A stretch of DNA of 11,890 nt from an uncultured Bacilli bacterium. Lineage in GTDB: Bacteria; Bacillota_I; Bacilli_A; RF39; UBA660. The DNA lies in assembly GCA_910587775.1 (NCBI GenBank), contig CAJUNF010000038.1, positions 1 to 11,890 on the forward strand, written 5' to 3'. The notes beneath the pieces are model-generated. The model had not been told where the DNA came from. It saw only the letters and a list, made by a program, of their open reading frames with translations, and searched no databases. The translations under genes and the position numbers were made by a program. Positions 1-5,213 of the stretch are shown here, piece by piece. The first letter of the stretch is position 1, and each line of letters opens with the position of its first letter.

Positions 1-146
1 TGTAATAATGAAGGGATTTTCTCTTTTAATTCTTCAACAATTGCTTTTACTTGAATATTTGCATCTAAGGATGGATCTTCTTTTTTACAACCACACCATG
101 TTGAAAATGGATAAGTTCCTCCAGCTATTGGTCTTGTTTCGTTCAT
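1..146 (-). CDS. Host protein of unknown function, N-terminal part (runs off the left edge)
   Basis: The minus-strand frame starts at ATG 146-144 and is open to the window edge, so 48 codons are visible. The N-terminus reads MNETRPIAGGTYPFSTWCGC, then a charged, apparently helical stretch (KKEDPSLDA, then VKAIVEELKEKI). The Trp-Cys-Gly-Cys motif and Gly-Gly turn are the only distinctive elements seen, and I do not recognise the family. The ATG overlaps the stop of a 21-codon ORF (ATGA junction at 143-146), which suggests translational coupling. No convincing Shine-Dalgarno lies just upstream of this ATG. One extra A in the short A-run at the junction would fuse the two ORFs into one protein, so the true start may be at 208. 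It lies outside the provirus. Confidence 0.6.
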   Translation of the reverse strand, partial: MNETRPIAGGTYPFSTWCGCKKEDPSLDANIQVKAIVEELKEKIPSLL

Positions 147-208
147 TTTTCTGTCATTTTTCCATTGCTTTGAATTACAAATTCTGAATAGCAAGTTGTT
201 TTATTCAT
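143..208 (-). CDS. Tiny 21-aa ORF coupled to the downstream host gene (leader peptide or frameshifted N-terminus)
   Basis: It has ATG at 208-206 and TGA at 145-143. The product is MNKTTCYSEFVIQSNGKMTEK. A good ribosome site (GGGTGAT, 212-218) sits five bases before the ATG, which makes this the best-supported translation start of the locus. Its stop overlaps the next ATG. It could be a leader peptide or the true N-terminus of the downstream protein split by a one-base deletion in the GAAAAATG run. The sequence alone cannot decide between these. Confidence 0.45.
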   Translation of the reverse strand: MNKTTCYSEFVIQSNGKMTEK

Positions 209-246
209 TTTATCACCCATATTAATTGAAATTATTTCTAAAATAT

Positions 247-268
247 AAAAAACCCTTTTAATAGGGTT
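247..268 (-). terminator. Intrinsic terminator, original tRNA-Lys terminator displaced by the provirus
   Basis: The arms AACCCT (251-256) and AGGGTT (263-268) form a 6-bp stem with a 6-nt loop. On the minus strand the stem is followed by a T-run (GGGTTTTTTAT, about 247-252). It lies just beyond attL, on the side where tRNA-Lys transcription would have ended before integration. It is inferred to be the native tRNA terminator, now about 8.5 kb away from the tRNA. Confidence 0.7.
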
Positions 269-276
269 AAATTTCT

Positions 277-297
277 AATGGTGTCCCCTTAGGGATT
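277..297. repeat. attL, 21-bp direct repeat copy
   Basis: It is identical to 8817-8837 over 21 bp, and after one mismatch (298 T versus 8838 C) two more bases match. It duplicates only the 3' end of tRNA-Lys: the CCA end, acceptor strand and start of the T-stem. It is therefore the partial copy left on the side away from the intact tRNA. Phage sequence begins immediately to its right. Confidence 0.9.
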
Positions 298-329
298 TGA
301 CTTCAAATAATAATCTAGAAAGGATTATT

Positions 330-545
330 TTGACTTATACAAGTAAATCATTTAGAAAAAACAATTACTTTACTTTATACGATAATAACGAAAATTTAAT
401 TTGTTATTTTGAAAACTATCAAGAATTAACAAAATATACAAAATTAAGAATACAAGATATAGTAAAATTTTTTAAAAATTCAAATGATTACATTAAAATT
501 ACAATTCAAAAAAAAGAGTACAAACTATACACATTTTGTGACTAG
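330..545 (+). CDS. Small accessory phage protein, possible NUMOD1-like DNA-binding protein
   Basis: The chosen start is TTG 330, which gives 71 aa and is preceded by a strong AGAAAGGA (317-324) at five bases. The frame is open upstream to another TTG at 297, but that one lies in the att core and has no ribosome site. The layout is two beta strands (YFTLYDNNENLICYF), a helix-turn-helix-like stretch (NYQELTKYTKLRIQDIVKFF) and two C-terminal strands ending KLYTF. The pattern 'YD-nnN-li-F-ny-El-k' recalls NUMOD1-type modular DNA-binding domains. That resemblance is by eye and unverified. It is the first phage gene after attL and would follow the integrase in the circular form. An alternative role is an accessory or regulatory protein. 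Confidence 0.7.
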   Translation: MTYTSKSFRKNNYFTLYDNNENLICYFENYQELTKYTKLRIQDIVKFFKNSNDYIKITIQKKEYKLYTFCD

Positions 546-565
546 AAAAGGAATAATAAAAAATT

Positions 566-823
566 ATGAAAAAAAGAAAAATTAATATAAATATCTTAGC
601 ACTTAGAACAAGTTTAATTTGGTATCCAACTACTGTATATACAACATGTAGATTTGGCGTATATCTTGATAATAGTGAAACAATAAAAAAAATACAAAAT
701 AATATATCACTATTTCTTCAAGAGAAAGAATTTGCTTGGATAATAATGCCAAGTATAATTACAGCATTATTAGCTACGCTTTATAGTTTTACACAGCAAC
801 TCTACAACAAAGACGAAACATAA
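566..823 (+). CDS. Small single-pass membrane protein, accessory phage gene
   Basis: It encodes 85 aa and starts MKKRKININILALRTS. A basic N-terminus precedes a mid-section with Cys and Tyr, followed by one hydrophobic segment near residues 57-75 (FAWIIMPSIITALLATLYSF). The last residues, YNKDET, are charged. An AAAAGGA (546-552) is 13 bases before the ATG, which is long. An ATT codon at 563 would be closer, so the exact start is uncertain. It lies 20 bases after the preceding ORF and shares its strand, so the two probably form a unit that ends at the terminator covering its stop codon. I do not recognise a family. Position and membrane nature fit a host-interaction or superinfection-exclusion gene, which is inference only. 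Confidence 0.6.
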   Translation: MKKRKININILALRTSLIWYPTTVYTTCRFGVYLDNSETIKKIQNNISLFLQEKEFAWIIMPSIITALLATLYSFTQQLYNKDET

Positions 824-836
824 TTCGTCTTTTTTT
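809..836 (+). terminator. Intrinsic terminator of the small plus-strand accessory unit
   Basis: The arms AAAGACGAA (809-817) and TTCGTCTTT (824-832) form a perfect 9-bp stem with a 6-nt loop, followed by a T-run to 836. The stop codon of the preceding gene is in the loop. Confidence 0.85.
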
Positions 837-860
837 CTTTGCTTAAAATATCATCGAAAT

Positions 861-898
861 AAAAAAAAAGTAACATGTTTTTTTATTTCACGTTACTT
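861..898 (-). terminator. Intrinsic terminator for the minus-strand phage operon (beyond rep)
   Basis: On the minus strand, AAGTAACGTG (898-889) pairs with CATGTTACTT (877-868). This gives 10 bp including one G-U, followed by a run of nine T (869-861). The same structure on the plus strand has an A-C mismatch and no T-run, so it works in the minus direction. It faces the terminator at 809-836, separating convergent transcription units. Confidence 0.75.
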
Positions 899-962
899 GC
901 AATTCGTTCTCATTTTCGCTCTGAAACTAATCGTTCTTAAGAACTAGAAAGGAGAACTTAAA

Positions 963-1076
963 ATGCTACAAACAAATGAGACATTAAGTATCACTTTACT
1001 CGATTACTTGTATCAAACATTTAATCTTGTATCTACTTACAAAGACGGATACTTAACTCTTACTAAAGAAGATTGA
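963..1076 (+). CDS. 37-aa acidic micro-protein of unknown function
   Basis: It has ATG at 963 and TGA at 1074-1076. The product starts MLQTNETLSITLLDYLYQTF and ends KDGYLTLTKED. The ribosome site is excellent: AAAGGAG (948-954), eight bases before ATG. A terminator hairpin overlaps the last codons and follows the stop. It sits alone between two terminators in a gap that would otherwise be non-coding. A 12-bp perfect palindrome (GTTCTTAAGAAC, 933-944) lies just before the ribosome site. Because the minus-strand terminator is at 861-898, rep read-through RNA would be antisense to it. The function is not recognised, but the signals around it make chance unlikely. Confidence 0.6.
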   Translation: MLQTNETLSITLLDYLYQTFNLVSTYKDGYLTLTKED

Positions 1077-1093
1077 TTTCTTCTTTCTTTTTT
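1065..1093 (+). terminator. Intrinsic terminator after the 37-aa ORF
   Basis: The arms AAAGAAGA (1065-1072) and TCTTCTTT (1079-1086) form an 8-bp stem with a 6-nt loop, followed by CTTTTTT. The first arm overlaps the final codons of the small ORF. Confidence 0.65.
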
Positions 1094-1164
1094 AAACTTA
1101 TCATATTTTAGCAAAAATGTACACTATGAATTGACAAGTACTTTCGCGGCATAAATATTATATG

Positions 1165-1857
1165 CTACTTCTTTAATTCACTCAACATGCGCACTTCTGA
1201 ATTATAATAGTCATTTTCTATGTGATATTTTTTTGCACTAATCTTTGCATTATGATTGTCTACTAACTTACAAAAATACATCATATTTCTTCTAAATGCA
1301 TCCCAATAATTAATTTTCTGTACATATTTACCTAAGACTCCAAGATCAATATAATCTTCAGCTTGATCTATGAATTCTTGTATTGATATTACTTTATCTA
1401 CTTCTTCTATTTCGTTTAATACTAATTTTTCAAACTTTCTTTTTAATTCATCATCATTAGATTCTACTTCTTTTATATCATATTGATACTTATCATCTCT
1501 TCCAAAATGTACTAGATATTTAAGTGCGCCATTAAACGAACGCTTAATTGGTTCTATCATATGTTCATCAACACTTATTTTCTTTGCTAATGCCGATATC
1601 GTACAAGCAGTCTTTAGCTTTAATACAAAGTGATAATGTGCTTTTTTATATTCACCATCATCGGTTAAATCTTGATCATGTCTTATCCAAATTGCACTTT
1701 TTAAATCTGTTAAAGCACTAAATTGATCATTAAATCTTTCATCATCTTCATATATTACTAAATCATAACAATAATTTCGCTTTTTACTTAATTTACTTTC
1801 CTTTTCTTCTTTCTCTTCTACTGTATTAACTATTTCTTTTTGTTTTTTCTTGCTCAT
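1165..1857 (-). CDS. Rolling-circle replication initiator, Rep_2 (pMV158 RepB-like) family
   Basis: This 230-aa HUH endonuclease would nick the double-stranded origin and stay bound to the 5' end through a tyrosine. A lysine/glutamate-rich tail (1-27) precedes the domain. Seen in order are the metal-proximal IWIRHDQD (56-63), the metal-binding His-x-His in KKAHYHFVLKL (H74, H76), and the catalytic region ALKYLVHFGRDDKYQYD, with Tyr114 in YLVH the likely nucleophile by analogy with RepB. An alpha-helical C-terminal part follows. The start at 1857 has GGAG (1866-1869) eight bases upstream. The gene is downstream of the candidate origin and a 66-aa ORF on the same strand. Ff phages use a different initiator (pII). 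A plasmid-type Rep_2 here suggests modular exchange with small plasmids. Confidence 0.88.
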   Translation of the reverse strand: MSKKKQKEIVNTVEEKEEKESKLSKKRNYCYDLVIYEDDERFNDQFSALTDLKSAIWIRHDQDLTDDGEYKKAHYHFVLKLKTACTISALAKKISVDEHMIEPIKRSFNGALKYLVHFGRDDKYQYDIKEVESNDDELKRKFEKLVLNEIEEVDKVISIQEFIDQAEDYIDLGVLGKYVQKINYWDAFRRNMMYFCKLVDNHNAKISAKKYHIENDYYNSEVRMLSELKK

Positions 1858-1934
1858 GCAATATTCTCCATTCTTTTTTTATTTTTTTAAAATATACACA
1901 CTCACAATTATTCACAAACTAACTTAACTAAAAA

Positions 1935-2135
1935 CTATTCAGAAAATATAAATCCTTTTAAAAAACTCATTAAAAATAATTTCAAATCATATCTACTAAT
2001 AAAAGAATTCTTTACTACATTAACATCTTTACTAATTACTACAAAATATACACCAGATTTATTTTGATTAACATATAATTCCATACCATGTAAATTATAA
2101 AACTCAATATATTCTTCAATTGACATATTCATCAT
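1935..2135 (-). CDS. 66-aa protein of unknown function between the origin region and rep
   Basis: The product starts MMNMSIEEYIEFYNLHGMEL. Start 2135 is favoured because GGAG (on the plus strand ctcc, about 2146-2149) is 10 bases upstream, closer than for the second Met. A central stretch predicted to form beta strands (VYFVVISKDVNVV) is followed by a hydrophobic C-terminal helix (YDLKLFLMSFLKGFIF) that could be membrane-associated or pack as a dimer helix. It is the first gene after the intergenic region, and rep follows 77 bases later on the same strand with an almost identical leader (AAGAATGGAG). That argues for a shared transcript. No family is recognised. A replication-control protein would fit the position but is not demonstrated. 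Confidence 0.65.
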   Translation of the reverse strand: MMNMSIEEYIEFYNLHGMELYVNQNKSGVYFVVISKDVNVVKNSFISRYDLKLFLMSFLKGFIFSE

Positions 2136-2196
2136 TTTCTATAAACTCCATTCTTTTGTCACTTCATAAATATGTGCGCAACTAAACATTAAATTA

Positions 2197-2286
2197 ATTA
2201 CATAAATTACATATTTTCATTTTTATGTAATCTATGTTAAAAATCTTTATTTCTATAAAATTACATAAATTACATAGAAATTACAT
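2197..2286. repeat. ATTACAT iterons, candidate Rep-binding sites
   Basis: The 17-mer ATTACATAAATTACATA occurs twice, at 2197-2213 and 2260-2276. A further ATTACAT is at 2280-2286. The inverse ATGTAAT is at 2225-2231 and 2303-2309. Each 17-mer contains two ATTACAT units nine bases apart. Iterons near the nick site are known for Rep_2-type origins. Assignment to this Rep is inference from position. Confidence 0.65.
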
Positions 2287-2315
2287 TATAGACGTAGCCC
2301 GTATGTAATTTCTAT
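2274..2315 (-). other. Candidate rolling-circle double-strand origin (cruciform)
   Basis: ATAGAAATTACAT (2274-2286) and its exact complement (2303-2315) form a 13-bp stem. The 16-base loop contains a short ACG/CGT inner pairing. On the minus strand the loop reads ACGGGCTACGTCTATA. The CTACG inside it (2297-2293) is shared with the pMV158-type nick sequence TACTACG/AC known from RepB origins. The stem merges with the iteron repeats. This is a typical origin layout, but the nick site is inferred from similarity only. Confidence 0.6.
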
Positions 2316-2359
2316 ATCTCTTCGATTATAGAATTTTCTTTAAATTTCTTAGATTTTAC

Positions 2360-2374
2360 GCGTCTTTCAGACGC
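2360..2374. repeat. Short hairpin in the phage intergenic region
   Basis: GCGTCT, a TTC loop, then AGACGC form a 6-bp GC-containing stem with a 3-nt loop. TTTT follows on the plus strand and TAAAA on the minus strand. It lies between the candidate origin and the end of zot. Confidence 0.6.
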
Positions 2375-2392
2375 TTTTATGTGTCATTTAAC

Positions 2393-2426
2393 CAAAGAAA
2401 GGAATTCTTAAGAATTTCTTTCTTTG
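2393..2426. repeat. 34-bp near-perfect palindrome downstream of zot
   Basis: It is centred on TTAA at 2408-2411, with 17 base pairs per arm including one G-T (2402/2417). The core AATTCTTAAGAATT is perfect. It starts 10 bases after the zot stop in the minus direction. There is no T-run, so it is better explained as a DNA structure in the single-stranded genome, or as an mRNA 3' stabiliser, than as a normal terminator. Confidence 0.7.
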
Positions 2427-2436
2427 AAAGACAACA

Positions 2437-3414
2437 TTATTCTGTACGCTCGAAATCAAAGTCAAGAGCAAGCTCTGTGTCTTCGACACTCTTGACTTTT
2501 TCTTGCATATCTAAGACTTTTACAGTTTCAAAACTATCTAAATTTTTAGATATCTTTTCTTTAAATTTTTCTAATTCTTGAGACTTCTCACCCCCTGCGC
2601 AGTGCATAGCACTTGCGCTCGTGGGTGCTACAGATAGACCTAGTCTTGTTGCTCTTTTTTCTTGTTCTTTTCTTTTTAACTCTTTTTGCAGTGATTCTTG
2701 CGCGTCTTTTTCATCTAGTTTAAAAGTTCTTGATACTTCTCTTAAATTCATATATTTATCATTAAATTCTTTTTCTTCTATATAATCTTCATTATCAACT
2801 AAACATCTCATATATTTTGTATTATAACTTTTATAAATGCGTCGATAAAAAAACGGTAATGATATTCTTTTCTTGAATTTATATTGTACATCTTCTTTTT
2901 TTACTTTTACACTCTTTGAATAATCTTCATCTTTATAAAAAATGTTATATCGAAAAAATCCAATTCCCAAAATCGGAATTTTTATAAAACGTACTATTTC
3001 ATAAAATTCACATATCAATTGTCTTACTTGTTTCACTATTCGAGACGGATCTTGTGATAGAACATATATATTATTAATCCCAAAGTGTCTATGAAGCTGA
3101 AATGTTGTACGAGCACGACTCGGAAACTCTTTAAAATCGACCGAATCACAATACAATTGAAACTCATCTAATACAATATCACTATCCATTTTCCACTTAT
3201 GATACTCACATAGATCATACAAAGATGTTTGATTACTATAATGTTTTTTACTAAGCATTATAGGATAATTACTATATACATTATTTACATATTGAAATTT
3301 GTGAAATAATCTTTTAAATATACGATTTTCTTTTTTAGCTTTTTTCTTCATTAAATACGTACAAAATAAAGTCTTTCCCGTTCCTGGCAAACCATGTATT
3401 CCTATTACTGACAT
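2437..3414 (-). CDS. zot: Zot/pI-family morphogenesis ATPase of filamentous phage
   Basis: This 325-aa P-loop ATPase would drive assembly and extrusion of the virion at the cell membrane. Walker A is GLPGTGKT (8-15), Walker B is DIVLDEFQ (79-86), and the typical Zot motif around HRHFGINNIYVLSQDP (108-123) follows. The ATPase domain ends near residue 165. The remainder is basic to residue 255 and then acidic. No clear transmembrane helix is visible, although Ff pI and many Zot proteins have one. Membrane recruitment may therefore come from the small membrane proteins encoded just upstream. The start at 3414 has AGGAGA seven bases before it, and the upstream gene ends 18 bases away. Residues about 263-276 are encoded by a strikingly GC-rich hairpin, so this tail is probably shaped by DNA structure rather than protein function. 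Confidence 0.93.
   Translation of the reverse strand: MSVIGIHGLPGTGKTLFCTYLMKKKAKKENRIFKRLFHKFQYVNNVYSNYPIMLSKKHYSNQTSLYDLCEYHKWKMDSDIVLDEFQLYCDSVDFKEFPSRARTTFQLHRHFGINNIYVLSQDPSRIVKQVRQLICEFYEIVRFIKIPILGIGFFRYNIFYKDEDYSKSVKVKKEDVQYKFKKRISLPFFYRRIYKSYNTKYMRCLVDNEDYIEEKEFNDKYMNLREVSRTFKLDEKDAQESLQKELKRKEQEKRATRLGLSVAPTSASAMHCAGGEKSQELEKFKEKISKNLDSFETVKVLDMQEKVKSVEDTELALDFDFERTE
2458..2499. repeat. Compound hairpin inside the 3' end of zot
   Basis: AAAGTCAAGA (2458-2467) pairs with TCTTGACTTT (2490-2499), 10 bp perfect. Enclosed is a second hairpin, GTGTC (2477-2481) and GACAC (2485-2489), with a TTC loop. It lies in coding sequence for the last 20-odd residues of Zot. Confidence 0.7.
2589..2627. 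other. GC-rich hairpin in zot, candidate packaging signal
   Basis: The inner stem is GCGCA/TGCGC plus GTGC/GCAC with one bulged T and an ATA loop (2597-2618). An outer stem is CACCC/GGGTG (2589-2593/2623-2627). Counting gives 26 G or C in 39 bases, against very AT-rich flanks. Ff packaging signals are imperfect hairpins at the end of the morphogenesis genes next to the replication origins. This position matches, but the function is inferred. Confidence 0.6.
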
Positions 3415-3432
3415 ATTATACTCTCCTTTTTT

Positions 3433-4548
3433 TTAAACTACAAAACTTACTATCCATGACCAAACTTTCATACATGATCGTAATAAAATGATTACGCATA
3501 ATACTAAAAACAAACAGTATAAAATATTAAATAACACTACAACAATCAATTGCTGATACTGTGTAAAATTCTCAAATGTCACATTCGGAAACATCGCTTT
3601 AATATCACTATACTGAAAAAACAAATATACTTTACTTTCTGATGTATCTATTGCTTGTTTTTCTGTCCCCCATAGTGGCGATCGATAATATATTCTTAAT
3701 ACGTTTTGTGTTTCATCTTCACTTAATATAATCGAATAATTATTCTCTACTAAACTATAAAGATCAGTAGCATAATTCGTATATTCTTTAATTTCTGTAT
3801 TAGATAATGCAGTCTTATACTCTGTTTTACTCACATCTAAAATATCATCAAAATAATATTCTATTTTATAGGCAACCGTAACAGGTTCTTTTTCTTCATA
3901 ATCCCCAAACAAAAGATTCATATAAGTGTAGATCGGATCTTGATAAGAAAATGAACTAAAATCATAATACTTCTTTAAATCTTCTGAAACGTTTCTAAAT
4001 TTATAGCGATAATAATTCTTAGACGTATCTATTTCATTAGTATACTTGATCGGTTTATTACTCCAAACAAGACCAGACATACCTTCCCAATTCTTGTTCT
4101 GAAAAACATAAGTATCATAAAAATATAAGTCTGCTGCTAAAGAAATTTTTTCAAATTCTATATCATTATTATCATTTGTAAACTTAAAACTAAAATAAGT
4201 ACGATATGATGAACTAAAGCTTTCAAAAAATTGAAAATCAGAATTTGAAAAATTAAATACTGAACTATCTTCTAATGCAATCTCATTTAAATAAAAATAA
4301 TATTTTGACGATTTCATTACTAAAAATATTAAATATGTTTTTTTCGAATCATATTGTTTCTCAATCAAATTATTAAAATATTTCTTAAATTGATCATATG
4401 AACTAGCTGTAAAAGGAAGTATATTAGACATATTTTTATAAAGATCTATTTCTTTTACTACTTCAATTTCTTTAGCAAAAACATTCATATATATTGAAAA
4501 AAAAGTTATAAATGCAATTATAATATACGATAACAACTTTTTATTCAT
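3433..4548 (-). CDS. Secreted, C-terminally anchored phage protein (minor coat or adsorption-like)
   Basis: This 371-aa protein has an N-terminal signal peptide (residues 1-25, hydrophobic 5-22, likely cleavage after VFA). A long polar, aromatic-rich ectodomain follows (about 26-330), and then a strong membrane segment (about 333-357, QQLIVVVLFNILYCLFLVL onward) with R/K after it. The final residues WSWIVSFVV are again hydrophobic. Most of the protein would be outside the cell. The start codon overlaps the previous gene's stop by one base (TAATG), so translation is coupled. It sits between the one-TM basic protein and Zot. In Ff order this slot holds gVI or gI, so a second large ectodomain protein here is unusual. 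No sequence family is recognised. A role in the virion tip, or in pore formation through the thick wall, is inference. Confidence 0.75.
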   Translation of the reverse strand: MNKKLLSYIIIAFITFFSIYMNVFAKEIEVVKEIDLYKNMSNILPFTASSYDQFKKYFNNLIEKQYDSKKTYLIFLVMKSSKYYFYLNEIALEDSSVFNFSNSDFQFFESFSSSYRTYFSFKFTNDNNDIEFEKISLAADLYFYDTYVFQNKNWEGMSGLVWSNKPIKYTNEIDTSKNYYRYKFRNVSEDLKKYYDFSSFSYQDPIYTYMNLLFGDYEEKEPVTVAYKIEYYFDDILDVSKTEYKTALSNTEIKEYTNYATDLYSLVENNYSIILSEDETQNVLRIYYRSPLWGTEKQAIDTSESKVYLFFQYSDIKAMFPNVTFENFTQYQQLIVVVLFNILYCLFLVLCVIILLRSCMKVWSWIVSFVV

Positions 4549-4898
4549 TACTGATCACTTCTTTCCGATGTTTGCTTTGTTTCGTGATATTTTCTTGTAT
4601 GTCTTGCTCCACTATAATTCACATGCCTTGCTCCACTTTTCAAAAGAAAAAGTTCACGTCTTTCTTGCATTTTATCTCTTAAATTCTCATTTCTTCCCAT
4701 TCCAATTCGACCAAGTCCCGATCCACTCTCAGTTGGTACAAATAAGCGCAAAAATTGAAGTATCATAAATATAATTGAAAAACCAGCTATCAGAGAAAAA
4801 ACACTCACTCTTTGACCAAAAAACTCAAATGTATATGATGTTCCAACTTTATACATTTCTTTAATTTGTTGAAATAAAAATGTAATAATTTGCGTCAT
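4548..4898 (-). CDS. Small membrane protein with a basic cytoplasmic tail, phage assembly gene
   Basis: This 116-aa protein has an amphipathic N-terminus (1-30), one transmembrane helix (about 31-53, VSVFSLIAGFSIIFMILQFL onward) and a polar, strongly basic tail. The tail contains a Gly/Ser hinge (ESGSGLGRIGMGR) and a duplicated SGARH motif (SGARHVNYSGARH). The start at 4898 has AGGAAG seven bases upstream and follows the previous stop by four bases. The single-TM, basic-tail plan resembles assembly or minor coat proteins of filamentous phages, and the tail could bind the phage DNA or Zot. The family is not recognised. Confidence 0.75.
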   Translation of the reverse strand: MTQIITFLFQQIKEMYKVGTSYTFEFFGQRVSVFSLIAGFSIIFMILQFLRLFVPTESGSGLGRIGMGRNENLRDKMQERRELFLLKSGARHVNYSGARHTRKYHETKQTSERSDQ

Positions 4899-4902
4899 TT
4901 TA

Positions 4903-5061
4903 TCACTTCCTTACAAGCATAATCGGAAATAATATAAATGCTAAACATACAGAAAATAACATAAGCGCTAACACAAACGTCATTAAAGAATATAAAAACT
5001 GCATTTGTGGTGGTAATACACCAATTATCTCAACAACTATCTCATATAACGTCATCGTCAT
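4903..5061 (-). CDS. 52-aa hydrophobic phage membrane protein (pVI/pVII-like by position)
   Basis: It starts MTMTLYEIVVEIIGVLPPQM. ATG at 5061 overlaps the stop of the preceding 45-aa ORF by four bases (ATGA), and TGA is at 4905-4903. A long transmembrane segment runs from about 22 to 48, ending in MLVRK. The proline pair at 17-18 separates an amphipathic N-terminal helix from the membrane helix. Tight coupling on both sides, and position after the adsorption gene, match the small hydrophobic cap proteins of inoviruses. Assignment is by position, not by sequence. Confidence 0.75.
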   Translation of the reverse strand: MTMTLYEIVVEIIGVLPPQMQFLYSLMTFVLALMLFSVCLAFILFPIMLVRK

Positions 5062-5195
5062 TTTTGATCACTTCCAAACATGTTCTTAAAAAAATCATTT
5101 TTCTTTATTTCATCAACTTTTTTCTTCAATTGACATAATAATGTAAAAATTACTACATCTAAAACTAATAAATTTATCAATATAATTGCTATCAT
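5058..5195 (-). CDS. 45-aa single-pass phage membrane protein
   Basis: It has ATG at 5195-5193 and TGA at 5060-5058. The first 20 residues are a membrane helix (MIAIILINLLVLDVVIFTLL). A polar helix with four lysines and aspartates (CQLKKKVDEIKKNDFF) and the end GSDQK follow. A weak GGTGAAG ribosome site lies before the start. The gene begins 18 bases after the upstream stop and overlaps the next gene by four bases. The short hydrophobic-then-charged plan is typical of inovirus tip proteins or assembly helpers. No family is recognised. Confidence 0.7.
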   Translation of the reverse strand: MIAIILINLLVLDVVIFTLLCQLKKKVDEIKKNDFFKNMFGSDQK

Positions 5196-5213
5196 TATTC
5201 TTCACCACTCTTT

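Noticed and set aside
277..297. XerCD dif site as inovirus integration target
   Set aside because: The repeat is the tRNA-Lys 3' end and a tyrosine integrase gene adjoins it, so the dif route used by CTX-like phages does not apply.
297..329. TTG 297 as the start of the first phage ORF
   Set aside because: It lies on the att core without a ribosome site. TTG 330 has AGAAAGGA at proper spacing.
2197..2286. CRISPR array
   Set aside because: The repeats are short ATTACAT units with irregular 2-50 base spacing and no cas genes. Iterons explain them better.
2381..2581. Plus-strand open frame opposite the end of zot
   Set aside because: It is antisense to a well-supported Zot frame and runs through the palindromes. 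The product is Ser-rich and lacks a family or context.
4568..4768. Plus-strand frame opposite the 116-aa gene, and similar antisense frames at 6341-6526, 7207-7395 and 8025-8237 (minus)
   Set aside because: All are antisense to coupled, well-supported genes and lack ribosome sites or sensible products.
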